From: Streptomyces ardesiacus | GTDB lineage: Bacteria; Actinomycetota; Actinomycetes; Streptomycetales; Streptomycetaceae | Direction: 5' to 3' | NCBI RefSeq assembly: GCF_003112575.1 | Contig: NZ_BEWC01000011.1 | Location: 186,001-250,000, forward strand | Length of the DNA stretch: 64,000 nt | In this document: positions 27,474-36,721 of the stretch, in pieces | Position numbering within the stretch: position 1 is the first letter of the stretch | Layout of the letters: the number at the start of each line of letters is the position of its first letter | Position numbers and translations under genes: made by a program | The notes under the pieces: generated by a model | What the model saw: the letters and a program-made list of their open reading frames with translations, nothing else | What the model was told of the DNA's origin: nothing | Database searches by the model: none

Positions 27474-29582
27474 CTACACCGGCCGCTGCAGCACCGTCAG
27501 GCTCCGGTCCAGCAGGGTCAGCCGGTCGCCGGCCTGCACCTTCGGGCCCGTGCCCGCGGGCACCCCCTCCGTCAGGGCGGTGTCGACGACCACCTCCCAC
27601 TGCCGGCCGTGGTCCACCGGCACCACGAAGTCCAGCGGCCTCGGCGAGGCGTTGAACATGAGCAGGAACGAATCGTCCGCGATGCGTTCCCCCCGGGCAC
27701 CGGGCTCGGAGATCGCGTTGCCGTTCAGGAACACCGTGAGCGCCGAGGCCCGCGCGGAGTTCCAGTCCCGCCGGGTCATCTCGGTGCCCTCCGGGGTGAA
27801 CCAGGCGATGTCCGACAGCTCGTCGTAGGTGCCCTGCACGGGGCGGCCGTGGAAGAAGCGGCGCCTGCGGAAGACCGGGTGGTCCTTGCGCAGCCACACC
27901 ATCGCGCGGGTGAAGCGCAGCAGGTCGGGCTCGTCCTCGGGCCATGCCACCCACGCCAGCTCGTTGTCCTGGCAGTAGGCGTTGTTGTTCCCCCGCTGGG
28001 TGCGGGCGAACTCGTCGCCGTGGCTGATCATCGGGACGCCCTGGGAGAGCAGCAGGGTGGCGACGAAGTTCCGCATCTGCCGCGCCCGCAGCTCCAGCAC
28101 CGCCGGGTCGTCCGTGTCGCCCTCGACGCCGCAGTTCCAGGAGCGGTTGTGGCTCTCGCCGTCGCGGTTGTCCTCGCCGTTGGCCTGGTTGTGCTTGTCG
28201 TTGTAGGCCACCAGGTCGTGCAGGGTGAAGCCGTCGTGGCAGGTCACGAAGTTGATCGAGGCCAGCGGGCGGCGGCCGTCGTCCTGGTAGAGGTCGGAGG
28301 ACCCGGTCAGCCGGGAGGCGAACTCCGCCAGCGTGCGCGGCTCGCCGCGCCACAGGTCCCGCACCGTGTCCCGGTACTTGCCGTTCCACTCGGTCCACAG
28401 CGGCGGGAAGTTGCCCACCTGGTAGCCGCCCTCGCCCACGTCCCACGGCTCGGCGATCAGCTTCACCTGCGAGACCACCGGGTCCTGCTGCACCAGGTCG
28501 AAGAAGGACGACAGCCGGTCCACCTCGTGGAACTGCCGGGCCAGCGTGGCCGCGAGGTCGAAGCGGAACCCGTCCACGTGCATCTCGGTGACCCAGTACC
28601 GCAGCGAGTCCATGATCATCTGGAGCACGTGCGGGGACCGCATGAGCAGCGAGTTCCCCGTCCCCGTGGTGTCCATGTAGTAACGGGGGTCGTCGGCCAG
28701 CCGGTAGTACGAGGGGTTGTCCAGCCCCTTGAAGGACAGCGTCGGTCCCAGGTGGTTGCCCTCGGCGGTGTGGTTGTAGACCACGTCCAGGATCACCTCG
28801 ATCCCGGCCTCGTGCAGCGCCTTGACGGCCGACTTGAACTCCAGCACCTGCTGGCCGCGGTCGCCCCAGGAGGCGTAGGCGTTGTGCGGGGCGAAGAAGC
28901 CGACCGTGTTGTAGCCCCAGTAGTTGTTGAGCCCCATGTCCACCAGGCGGTGGTCGTTGACGAACTGATGGACCGGCATCAGCTCCAGGGCGGTCACCCC
29001 CAGCCCCGTGAGGTGCTCGATGAGCGCCGGGTGCGCGAGGGCCGCGTAGGTGCCGCGCAGCTCCTCCGGGAGGCCCGGGTGCCGCATGCTCAGGCCCTTC
29101 ACGTGGGCCTCGTAGATCACCGTGTGGTGGTACTCCGTCCGGGGGCGGCGGTCGTCGCCCCAGTCGAAGTACGGGTTGACCACGACCGACGTCATCGTGT
29201 GCGGGGCCGAGTCGAGGTCGTTGCGCCGTTCGGGTTGGCCGAAGTGGTAGCCGTACACCTCCTCGCCCCACTGGACCGCCCCGCTGATCGCACGCGCGTA
29301 CGGATCGAGGAGCAGCTTCGCGCTGTTGCAGCGCAGCCCGCGCTCGGGGGCGTACGGGCCGTGCACGCGGTACCCGTACCGCTGCCCCGGCATCACGCCC
29401 GGTACGTACGCGTGCCGCACGAACGCGTCGCTCTCCCGCAGCTCGATCGCCGTCTCCGAGCCGTCGTCGTGCAGCAGACACAGCTCTACTCGGTCGGCGG
29501 CCTCCGTGAAGACCGCGAAGTTGGTGCCGGCGCCGTCGTACGTGGCACCCAGTGGATACGCCTCTCCAGGCCAGACCTGCAT
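27474..29582 (-). CDS. glgX: Glycogen debranching enzyme GlgX/TreX
   Basis: A GH13 isoamylase-type protein of 702 residues. It starts MQVWPGEAYPLGATYDGAGTNFAVF, the standard GlgX N-terminal CBM48 domain. Catalytic regions are VILDVVYNHTAEGNHLGP (I), GFRFDLAATLAR (nucleophile, II), KLIAEPWDVGEGGYQ (acid, III) and FVTCHDGFTLHDLV (IV). It cuts alpha-1,6 branches of limit-dextrin glycogen. With TreY and TreZ it completes a TreX-TreY-TreZ route from glycogen to trehalose. The ATG at 29582 with GAAAGAG upstream is chosen over a longer reading frame. Confidence 0.95.
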   Translation of the reverse strand: MQVWPGEAYPLGATYDGAGTNFAVFTEAADRVELCLLHDDGSETAIELRESDAFVRHAYVPGVMPGQRYGYRVHGPYAPERGLRCNSAKLLLDPYARAISGAVQWGEEVYGYHFGQPERRNDLDSAPHTMTSVVVNPYFDWGDDRRPRTEYHHTVIYEAHVKGLSMRHPGLPEELRGTYAALAHPALIEHLTGLGVTALELMPVHQFVNDHRLVDMGLNNYWGYNTVGFFAPHNAYASWGDRGQQVLEFKSAVKALHEAGIEVILDVVYNHTAEGNHLGPTLSFKGLDNPSYYRLADDPRYYMDTTGTGNSLLMRSPHVLQMIMDSLRYWVTEMHVDGFRFDLAATLARQFHEVDRLSSFFDLVQQDPVVSQVKLIAEPWDVGEGGYQVGNFPPLWTEWNGKYRDTVRDLWRGEPRTLAEFASRLTGSSDLYQDDGRRPLASINFVTCHDGFTLHDLVAYNDKHNQANGEDNRDGESHNRSWNCGVEGDTDDPAVLELRARQMRNFVATLLLSQGVPMISHGDEFARTQRGNNNAYCQDNELAWVAWPEDEPDLLRFTRAMVWLRKDHPVFRRRRFFHGRPVQGTYDELSDIAWFTPEGTEMTRRDWNSARASALTVFLNGNAISEPGARGERIADDSFLLMFNASPRPLDFVVPVDHGRQWEVVVDTALTEGVPAGTGPKVQAGDRLTLLDRSLTVLQRPV

Positions 29583-29948
29583 GAACACGACTCTTTCAGG
29601 TGTGGGGCGCCGGTGCGGACGCCTTGGCTCCGAGTCCCCCGGAAGTCTCCCCGAAAGTGAGGCGACCACCTAGCACGTACGTCCTCCTACCCACCCGAGG
29701 GCGTTCTCCTTCGTCCGGGCCCCGGGCGGGCCTCCGGCCCCGTTCGCCGCACCCCGCCCACGTCACCGCTATGACTCCGCTCACTCCCCGGTGTGAGCAC
29801 GCAAGGAACACGCCTGTGGACCAAGGAGGTTGGTGAAAACCGGGCCGTCCATCGGGCTGCACCGCGGACCGTCGGCGGAGTACCCTTCCTTGATCGTTGG
29901 GACGGGGAGTCCCCGGCGGAGGCCGGAGGAGCGGAAGGCGGTACTCGG
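29583..29948. promoter_or_regulatory. Divergent region between glgX and the HEPN gene
   Basis: A 366-base gene-free stretch holding the promoters of two divergent genes. The GGAGGAGCGGAAGG run at 29926-29939 is the ribosome-site region of the plus-strand gene. Plus-strand reading frames here (such as the one from 29793) join the HEPN gene but lack family sequence. I saw no long palindrome. Confidence 0.4.
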
Positions 29949-31196
29949 GTGGGCTCGGGAGGGCTGGAGCTGCCTCCTGGTGACGAGAGTCATCAGGAGG
30001 ACTCCACGGACGTCCCGCCCGGTGCGGTGTCCCTGGCGCGGCCGATGAACGCGGGCGCGATCGGTCCGGAGCTGGACTGGGACTCCGACGCCTGGCACGA
30101 GGTGCGCACGCGCGCGCAGCGGGCGGGCCGGGCCTACATCTGGCTGAACCTCGTCGAACAGCGGCTGCGCGCGGTGGTGGCCGCCGTCCTGCGGCCGGTC
30201 TACGAACCGGTCCACGGCGACGACTGGGTGGTCGCCGCCGCCGGACCCGCCGGACAGGAGTGGGTGCAGCGCGCGGTCGCGGTCCGCGAGGTCAGCCGCC
30301 GCAAGGGCTACCTGCTCGACCCGGCCGACGACAACGTCCTCAGCTTCCTGACCCTGCCCCAGTTGCGCGAGCTGATGGTGCAGCACTGGCCCTGCTTCGA
30401 GCCCTACGTGGACGAGCGCCGCGACGTCGAACTGGCCCTGGACGAGCTGGAGGTCACCCGCAACGTCGTCTCCCGCAACCGGGCCCTGTCCGAGGCGGTG
30501 CTGAACCAGGCCGAACGGGCCTCCGCGCGGCTGCTCGAAGTCCTCGGCGCGGGCAGCGACGTGCCGTCGGCGCGGCGGCTCCCGGTGGACGCCGTGGAGG
30601 ACCTGGTCGGGGACCGCTACGCCGACGTGGTCGCCGTGCACTCGGACCGGGTGCGGCTGCTGCGCCAGTTCCCGGCCGAGGACCTGTTCGGCAACGCCCG
30701 CCGTGTGGACGCCCTCGGCATCGGCCTCAACCTGCTCGTGCAGAACTTCTCCGGCCGCCGCCTGCTGCGGATGGCCGAGGCCGGCGGCCGGGTGCGCCTG
30801 CTCTTCCTGAACCCGGCCTCCAGCGCGATCAAGCGCCGCGAGCGCGAACTGGGCATCAAGCGGGGCGAGCTGAGCCGCGCCGTGGAGATGAACATCCTGC
30901 ACATGCGCCGGGTGCGCGCCCGGCTGCGGGACCCCGGTGCCTTCGAGATCCAGGTCTTCGACGAGACCCCCCGCTTCACGGCCTACCTCGTCGACGGGGA
31001 CGGCGCCGACGGCATCGCGGTCGTGCAGTCCTACCTGCGCCGCACGCGGGGCATGGAGGCACCGGTCCTCGTCCTGCGCAACGGGCGCAACGGCGGAAAA
31101 GTGGTGAAGTCGGACCGGGTCGACGAAGGCGGGCTCTTCCCCACCTATCGGGAGGAGTTCGAGCTGATGTGGGCGGATTCGCGCCCGGTGTCCTGA
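29949..31196 (+). CDS. SAV2148-type HEPN domain protein with PLD-like C-terminus
   Basis: A 415-residue protein of the SAV2148 family. The disordered start (VGSGGLELPPGDES) is followed by a helical HEPN region at about residues 50-200 (AGRAYIWLNLVEQRLRAVVAAVL; VRNVVS-like TRNVVSRNRALSEAV). A C-terminal domain at about 220-410 reads LLVQNFSGRRLLRMAEAGGRVRLLFLNPASSAIKRRE and resembles the PLD-like DUF5919 fold. HEPN domains are often RNases, but the RNxxxH motif seen in active ones reads RNVVSRN here, with no His. The function is unknown. The GTG at 29949 has GGAAGG upstream. Confidence 0.8.
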   Translation: MGSGGLELPPGDESHQEDSTDVPPGAVSLARPMNAGAIGPELDWDSDAWHEVRTRAQRAGRAYIWLNLVEQRLRAVVAAVLRPVYEPVHGDDWVVAAAGPAGQEWVQRAVAVREVSRRKGYLLDPADDNVLSFLTLPQLRELMVQHWPCFEPYVDERRDVELALDELEVTRNVVSRNRALSEAVLNQAERASARLLEVLGAGSDVPSARRLPVDAVEDLVGDRYADVVAVHSDRVRLLRQFPAEDLFGNARRVDALGIGLNLLVQNFSGRRLLRMAEAGGRVRLLFLNPASSAIKRRERELGIKRGELSRAVEMNILHMRRVRARLRDPGAFEIQVFDETPRFTAYLVDGDGADGIAVVQSYLRRTRGMEAPVLVLRNGRNGGKVVKSDRVDEGGLFPTYREEFELMWADSRPVS

Positions 31197-31312
31197 ACGT
31201 CGCTTTCCGCGGCCGGAGAGGGCACAAGCGGAACGCGGTCCTCTGATTGTCAGTGGCCCGTGGGAGGGTGGAGACCACTGGGGGAAAGCACCACCAAGAA
31301 GGGGGACCGCCC

Positions 31313-31681
31313 ATGGGCCGGCACCGGGAGCTGCTGATCGGCTTCGACCTGGAGACGACGGGCACCGATCCGCACGAGGCGCGCATCGTCACGGGAGCCG
31401 TCGTCGAGTTCAGAGGCGCGGAGCCGCTCGGCCGGCGGGAGTGGCCGGCCGACCCCGGTGCGGAGATCCCGGCGGACGCGGTGGCGGTGCACGGCATCAG
31501 CGACGAACGCGCGTCCGCCGAGGGCCGCCCCGCCGACCGGGTCGCGGACGCCGTCGCCGCCGTCCTCACCGACCACTGGAAGGCAGGCGTCCCGGTCGTC
31601 GCGTCCAACGCGGCCTTTTGTGCACGCACTCCGAGTACGTCTCAGGTGCTTCAGGGTGCTCTGGTGGGTGGGGCCCTGTGA
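31313..31681 (+). pseudogene. Truncated DnaQ-like 3'-5' exonuclease
   Basis: The first 110 codons are a normal exonuclease start: GFDLETTGTDPHEARIVTGA holds the ExoI Asp-Glu pair, and VAVHGISDERA follows. The protein then breaks inside the ExoII motif: VVASNAAF continues as CARTPSTSQVLQGALVGGAL and stops, where the family has NAxFDLxxLDRE. ExoII Asp and the whole ExoIII region are missing, so it cannot be active. Its stop overlaps the ATG of an intact paralogue (TGATG). It is most simply the remnant of a gene whose 3' part was replaced. AAGAAGGGGG gives it a good ribosome site. Confidence 0.75.
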
Positions 31682-32412
31682 TGAGCTGGATCAGCGGGCC
31701 GTTGGTGGCCTTCGACCTGGAGACCACGGGGACCGACATCGAGACCGACCGGATCGTCACCGCGGCCGTCGTGACTGTGGACGCGGATGAACGACCGCCG
31801 GAGGCCCGGACGTGGCTGCTCGACCCGGGGGTGACCATCCCGCGACAGGCTTCGGCCATCCACGGCATCTCCACGGAACACGCCCGCAGGAATGGGGCCG
31901 CGGCGGCTCCCGCGATCGAGGAGATCACCTCGGCTGTCGCCGAAGTGCTGAACTCGGGGACTCCGCTGGTGGTGATGAACGCCCGGTACGACCTCTCGCT
32001 GCTTGACCGCGAGTGCCGGCGGCATGGGATAGAGCCGTTGGCCAAGCGGTTGTCCGGAGGGGCCTCGCTGTCGCCCGTCATTGACCCGTTGGTCCTGGAC
32101 AAGCACGTGGACCGATACAGGAGGGGGTCACGGAATCTCCAGGCGCTCTGCGAGCACTACGGCGTGCCGCTCAATGACGCGCACAACGCCGTTGCGGACG
32201 CGGTGGCCGCAGCGCGTGCGGCGCGATCCATGGGCATCAAACATTCGGTCATAGGAACGCTGGGGCCCGCGGAGCTGCACGATCTCCAGGTCCGTGCGGC
32301 GGCCGAGCAGGCGGCTTCCTTGCAGAGGTACCTCCGCCGGACCTCGAACCCCGAGGCGACGATCGAGTCGGCCTGGCCCGTCGTGCCGTATGCGGGGGTA
32401 TCACTGAGGTGA
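31681..32412 (+). CDS. DnaQ-like 3'-5' exonuclease (intact paralogue)
   Basis: A 243-residue RNase-T/DnaQ fold exonuclease. ExoI is AFDLETTGTDIETDRIV, ExoII is VVMNARYDLSLLDREC and ExoIII is LNDAHNAVADAVAAARA (HxxxxD). All acidic ligands and the general-base His are present. It should degrade DNA or RNA 3' ends in a two-metal mechanism. Its codons have visibly less G or C in third positions than its neighbours, suggesting a different origin. The ATG overlaps the stop of the truncated exonuclease upstream. Confidence 0.88.
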   Translation: MSWISGPLVAFDLETTGTDIETDRIVTAAVVTVDADERPPEARTWLLDPGVTIPRQASAIHGISTEHARRNGAAAAPAIEEITSAVAEVLNSGTPLVVMNARYDLSLLDRECRRHGIEPLAKRLSGGASLSPVIDPLVLDKHVDRYRRGSRNLQALCEHYGVPLNDAHNAVADAVAAARAARSMGIKHSVIGTLGPAELHDLQVRAAAEQAASLQRYLRRTSNPEATIESAWPVVPYAGVSLR

Positions 32413-32530
32413 GCCCGAAAGGGGCCACAAGAGGGCGAGGCGGGGGTGCGGGACACTGATCTGCGGTACCAGCGAGTGCCGCGCCGAGCCAACGGCCCAT
32501 CGCGACGACGTCTCCGCCTCGCGGGGTGTT

Positions 32531-33700
32531 TCAGCCCCCGGCGCACAGTGCGTGGTCGATCAGGGCGCTGGCCGCGTTCTCCTGCTCCCTTATGTGCTGC
32601 AGGGTGTCGCCGCGTGCCTCGGACATGGAGACCACGGCGCTTCGCCTGCCGTCATCGGTGACGCCGTTGAGGGTGATGTAGCCGCCGTCCCCTCCCTCGT
32701 GGCTCCAGTACGTTCCTCCGCAGCTCAGAGGGCGTTCGACCAGTCCGAGGCCGTATCGGCCGCCGGGCCACAGCTGTTGGACCTCCGCGCTCACGGGGAC
32801 GGTCTGCTTCATCTTGGCCAGCTGCCGTGCCGGCAGCAGGCGGCCGTCGAGCAGCGCGCGGAAGAAGCGGTTCTCGTCCCGCGTGGTCGTGACCCACGAC
32901 AGGTTGTCGTAGTCCACCGGTATCTGGTCGGTGACGTCCACCCGGGAGCCGGGGCTGAAGAGTTGGTAGGCCTGGGCGTGGGGCCGGGGCAGGGTGGGCG
33001 AGGTGCCCGTCCACCGGGTCTGGTCGAGGCCGAGCGGGCGCAGGATGCGGTCTTCGATCTCCTGGTGGGCGGGGTGCCCGGTGGCCTTCTGGACGATCAT
33101 GCCGAGCAGCACGTAGCCGGTGTTGGAGTACGCCCAGCCCTCGCCGGGCGGGAAGTCCGGCGCGTGGGCCATGGCGCGGGCAACCAGCTGCTCGGGGCTG
33201 TAGACGTCGTGGCGCTGCTGGTAGTACTCCTCCGGCGTCGTGTATCCGGGCAGGTCGTCGTGGATGCCGCTGGTGTGCTGGAGCAGTTGGCGGATGGCGA
33301 TCCGGCTGCCGTCGTTGCCGTTGCCCCGCACCACTTCGGGCAGCCAGTGGTCGACCGTGTCGTCGAGAGACAGCGTGCCCTCGGCCTCCAGTTGGAGGAC
33401 CACGGTGGCGACCAGCGTCTTGGACGTGCTGGCCATGCGGAAGTAGCCGTCGGAAGGGACCGGGCGGCCGGTGTTCACGTCGGCGGTGCCGCTGGTGGCG
33501 ACCGACTGGCGACCGTCGGGCGCGATCACGCGGGCCTGCACACCGCTGACGCCGAGGGCGTGGATCGCCTCCGTGTCCCGACGCAACTGCGCCACGGGGG
33601 AGGGGTAGGCGGGCTGGGCCACGGCGGTGGTCACCTCGATGGCGAGGAGCGTAGTGACGCCGAGCGACACGGCGAGGTGCTTTCGCAGAGTCCAAGTCAT
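32531..33700 (-). CDS. Secreted beta-lactamase-fold serine hydrolase
   Basis: A 389-residue class C beta-lactamase/DD-carboxypeptidase family protein. The N-terminus (MTWTLRKHLAVSLGVTTLLA plus AVAQPA) is a signal peptide. The active site triad is SxxK (STSK near residue 93), YSN (AYSNTGY) and HxG (SHEGGDGG). Such enzymes trim peptidoglycan stems or hydrolyse D-amino-acid esters or peptides outside the cell. The C-terminal Cys (DHALCAGG) may pair with the Cys in LSCGGTYW. It stands alone. Confidence 0.88.
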   Translation of the reverse strand: MTWTLRKHLAVSLGVTTLLAIEVTTAVAQPAYPSPVAQLRRDTEAIHALGVSGVQARVIAPDGRQSVATSGTADVNTGRPVPSDGYFRMASTSKTLVATVVLQLEAEGTLSLDDTVDHWLPEVVRGNGNDGSRIAIRQLLQHTSGIHDDLPGYTTPEEYYQQRHDVYSPEQLVARAMAHAPDFPPGEGWAYSNTGYVLLGMIVQKATGHPAHQEIEDRILRPLGLDQTRWTGTSPTLPRPHAQAYQLFSPGSRVDVTDQIPVDYDNLSWVTTTRDENRFFRALLDGRLLPARQLAKMKQTVPVSAEVQQLWPGGRYGLGLVERPLSCGGTYWSHEGGDGGYITLNGVTDDGRRSAVVSMSEARGDTLQHIREQENAASALIDHALCAGG

Positions 33701-33921
33701 GGCTGAACGCTAAGTTCGCCCCCAACGGGACGCGATCCGGCACACCCCATGATCGGAAGGGGGACACCCCCAGTGCGGGTCGTCACCGGTCCGGTGTCGA
33801 ACTGCCGGGCATCATCGAAGGCCAGGCTTCCCCCCCCGCGAGCGCGGGCGACCCGGTGGGCGGCCGAAGGCCGTCGACGACGACGGGCGGACCGAGGCGC
33901 TCCCACGGGGGGCGTGCCGGG

Positions 33922-34788
33922 TCAGAAGGGGTACCACCGCACCGTCGGGTCCTCGTCCCGCAGCGACGCCACCCTGCGTTCGAACTCGGCCAGCGCCTTC
34001 GGGTTGCTCGGCGCGTGCTGGGCCACCCATGCGCAACTGGCGGTCTCCCGGGCGCCGCGCAGCACCGCGCAGCCGTCCCAGTCGCGCACGTCCCAGCCGT
34101 AGGTCGCCGTGAAGGCGTCGTACGCCTCGGCGGGCAGCCCGTAGCGGTCCCGGCTCAGCGCCATCACCACCAGGTCGTGCTCGCGCAGGTCGGCGGAGAA
34201 GGTCTCCAGGTCGATCAGGACCGGCCCGTCGGGACCGACGTGCACGTTGCGGGGCAGCGCGTCCCCGTGGATGGGGCCCGGTGCCAGGTGCGGGGTGAGC
34301 GCGGCGGCGGCCGACGCGAAGCCGTCCCGGCGCTCGCGGAGATATGCGGCGTCCGCGGGGTCGATCACGTCGCCCGCGAGGCGCAGCCAGCGTTCCACAC
34401 CGCCCAGCAGTTCGCGGGGCGGCAGCCCGAAGGAGGAGGGGAGGGGCAGTTCGTGGACGAGCCGGAGCAGCGCGGCCACGTCCCGGGGCTCGGTGGGCCG
34501 CACCGGGTCGGGCAGCCGCCGCCACACCGTCACCGGGTGCCCGTCGACGATCAGCGCCGTCGGCTCGGCCGCCCGCACCGCCGGGACGCCCTCCTCCTCC
34601 AGCCAGAGCGCGACGGCCAGTTCCCGGCGCGCCCGCGCGAGCAGCTCGGCGTCGCGGCCCACCTTCACCGCCAGGCCGCCGGCGGCGAACACCGCGTTCT
34701 CGCCGAGGGCCAGCAGCCGCGCCTCCCGCGCCGGGCCGGGCAGCACCCCCGCCGCGGCCAGCACCTCCCGCGCCCGTGCCTCGTCCAT
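33922..34788 (-). CDS. APH-family phosphotransferase
   Basis: A 288-residue aminoglycoside phosphotransferase-fold kinase. In contrast to the gene at 19994, the catalytic motif is kept: GPIHGDALPRNVHV (His-Gly-Asp and Asn), followed by VLIDLETF with the metal Asp. The nucleotide Lys is in GLAVKVGRD. The substrate is unknown: small-molecule or antibiotic phosphorylation is possible. The ATG at 34788 has GGAGG upstream; longer frames are not supported. It is divergent from the sugar importer. Confidence 0.85.
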   Translation of the reverse strand: MDEARAREVLAAAGVLPGPAREARLLALGENAVFAAGGLAVKVGRDAELLARARRELAVALWLEEEGVPAVRAAEPTALIVDGHPVTVWRRLPDPVRPTEPRDVAALLRLVHELPLPSSFGLPPRELLGGVERWLRLAGDVIDPADAAYLRERRDGFASAAAALTPHLAPGPIHGDALPRNVHVGPDGPVLIDLETFSADLREHDLVVMALSRDRYGLPAEAYDAFTATYGWDVRDWDGCAVLRGARETASCAWVAQHAPSNPKALAEFERRVASLRDEDPTVRWYPF

Positions 34789-34943
34789 CGCCTCGCGCCT
34801 CCGTGTCCGTGCCGGTTCCGGCCATGCCGGGGGCCAGTGTCGCATTCGCACTGGTGGGAGCGCGTACGCGGGCCTCTTGACGGGACGCGGTCACTTCACG
34901 ACCATGACGAGGCCCGTCCGAGCCGTGCGAAGGGGTTGGCCGT

Positions 34944-35891
34944 GTGACACCGGTGACCGAGTCGAGGAGACCGGCGCGCCGTGCGCCCGGCCCGGACGCC
35001 CCGCGGGGCGGACCGGACCACGGCGCCTGGTTCCTGGTGCTGCCCGCGCTCGTCCCGATCCTGGTCCTCAGCGTGGGACCGCTGCTCTACGGCGTCCTGC
35101 TGGCGTTCACCGACGCGCAGTCGGGCCGTACGGAGCCCACCCGGTGGATCGGCGCCCTGAACTTCCAGGACCTGCTGCACGACACGCTGTTCTGGGAGTC
35201 GTTCCGGATCGGCCTGGTGTGGGCCGTCGGGGTCACGGTGCCGCAGTTCCTGCTCGCGCTCGGTCTCGCCCTGCTGCTCAACCAGAACCTCCGGCTGCGC
35301 TGGCTGGCCCGGGCCCTGGCGATCATCCCCTGGGCGATGCCCGAGGTCGTCGTCGGCATCATGTGGCGCCTGGTCTACAACGCGGACGCCGGCATCCTCA
35401 ACGAGACCCTGCGCGACCTCGGCCTCGGCGACGGCCACGACTGGCTCAGCGGCTTGGGCACCGCCCTGCCCGCCGTCGTCGTGGTCGGCGTCTGGGCCGG
35501 CCTGCCGCAGACCACGGTCGCCCTGCTCGCCGGCCTCCAGAACACCCCGCGCGAGCTGCACGAGGCGGCCGCCGTGGACGGCGCGGGAGCCTGGCGCCGC
35601 TTTTGCACGGTCACCTGGCCCGCCCTCAGGCCCGTCGCCCTCGCCATCACCGCCCTCAACGTCATCTGGAACTTCAACTCCTTCGCCCTGGTCTACGTGC
35701 TGACCAACGGCGGACCCGGCGGACGCACCCGGCTGCCCATGCTCTTCGCCTACGAGGAGGCCTTCCGCTACGGGCAGTTCGGCTACGCGGCGGCGATGGG
35801 CTGCGTCATGGTCGCCGTGATCTCGATCCTGCTGGCCGTCTTCCTCGCCGGCCGGCTCCGCGGCGGGGACAAGGGAGGTGACGGGGCGTGA
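34944..35891 (+). CDS. Sugar ABC permease, MalF type
   Basis: A 315-residue CUT1 permease with six membrane segments (first: GAWFLVLPALVPILVLSVGPLLYGVL). The EAA loop reads ELHEAAAVDGAGAWRRFCTVTWPALRP, which binds the ATPase. GAAGGGG lies ahead of the GTG at 34944. It forms an operon with a MalG-type permease (GTGA overlap) and a binding protein. No ATPase gene is present, so it probably uses the shared MsiK ATPase as other streptomycete sugar importers do. Confidence 0.9.
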   Translation: MTPVTESRRPARRAPGPDAPRGGPDHGAWFLVLPALVPILVLSVGPLLYGVLLAFTDAQSGRTEPTRWIGALNFQDLLHDTLFWESFRIGLVWAVGVTVPQFLLALGLALLLNQNLRLRWLARALAIIPWAMPEVVVGIMWRLVYNADAGILNETLRDLGLGDGHDWLSGLGTALPAVVVVGVWAGLPQTTVALLAGLQNTPRELHEAAAVDGAGAWRRFCTVTWPALRPVALAITALNVIWNFNSFALVYVLTNGGPGGRTRLPMLFAYEEAFRYGQFGYAAAMGCVMVAVISILLAVFLAGRLRGGDKGGDGA

Positions 35892-36721
35892 GGACCTCGA
35901 AGGGCGCCCGCGCGGGCCAGTACGCCGCGCTGCTCGCGTATCTGGTCTTCCTGGCCTTCCCGTTCCTGTGGCTGATCTCCGTCGCGTTCAAACCGCCGCG
36001 CGAGCTGGCCGGACTGCATCCCACCTGGATCCCGGAGAACCCCACCCTCGACAACTTCCGGCAGGCCTTCGACGAGCAGCCGCTGCTGCACGCCGGTCTC
36101 AACTCCCTGGTCGCCGCCCTCGGCGCCGCCGTGATCGCGGTGCTGGTGGCGACCCCGGCGGCGTACGTCATGGCCCGTCGGCGCGGCCGGTTCGCCAAGG
36201 CGGCCACCGGATGGGTCGTGGTCAGCCAGGCCTTCCCCTTCGTCCTGCTGATCATCCCGCTGTTCCTGGTCCTCAAGAACCTCGGCCTGATCAACTCGGT
36301 CGCCGGTCTGGTCATGGTGTACGTCGTGTGGTCGCTGCCGTTCGCGCTGTGGATGCTCGCCGGATACGTCCGCGCCGTGCCCCGGGAGCTGGAGGAGGCC
36401 GCCGCGGTCGACGGCGCCGGACCCCTGCGCACCCTGGTGTCGGTGACCGCGCCGCTGCTCGCGCCGGGGATCGTGGCGACGGCCCTGTTCGCGTTCGTCA
36501 CCGCGTGGAACGAGTTCTTCTTCGCGCTGGTGCTGCTGAAGACCCCGGAGAAGCAGACCCTGCCCGTGGTGCTCACCCACTTCATCGGCGCCGAGGGCGT
36601 CGCCGACCTCGGGCCGCTCGCCGCGGCGGCCTTCCTCGCCACCCTGCCCTCGCTGGTGGTCTTCGCCCTCGTCCAGCGGCGGATCACGGGCGGCATGCTC
36701 GCCGGGGCGGTGAAGAGCTGA
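35888..36721 (+). CDS. Sugar ABC permease, MalG type
   Basis: A 277-residue CUT1 permease. Membrane segments include YAALLAYLVFLAFPFLWLI and FVLLIIPLFLVLKNLG. The EAA loop is ELEEAAAVDGAGPLRTLVSVTAPLLAPG. The GTG at 35888 overlaps the previous stop as GTGA and the gene's stop overlaps the next ATG as TGATG, so the three genes are translationally coupled. Confidence 0.92.
   Translation: MRTSKGARAGQYAALLAYLVFLAFPFLWLISVAFKPPRELAGLHPTWIPENPTLDNFRQAFDEQPLLHAGLNSLVAALGAAVIAVLVATPAAYVMARRRGRFAKAATGWVVVSQAFPFVLLIIPLFLVLKNLGLINSVAGLVMVYVVWSLPFALWMLAGYVRAVPRELEEAAAVDGAGPLRTLVSVTAPLLAPGIVATALFAFVTAWNEFFFALVLLKTPEKQTLPVVLTHFIGAEGVADLGPLAAAAFLATLPSLVVFALVQRRITGGMLAGAVKS

Noticed and set aside
24993..29660. 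Long plus-strand frame of 1555 codons opposite treY and glgX
   Set aside because: It is the antisense shadow of two clear GH13 enzymes and has shadow-type composition.
31642..31662. TCAGGTGCT..GGGTGCTCT matches a segment after the sulfur leader peptide (52969-52989) at 19 of 21 bases
   Set aside because: In 64 kb of very GC-biased DNA several such matches are expected by chance, and the two contexts are unrelated.
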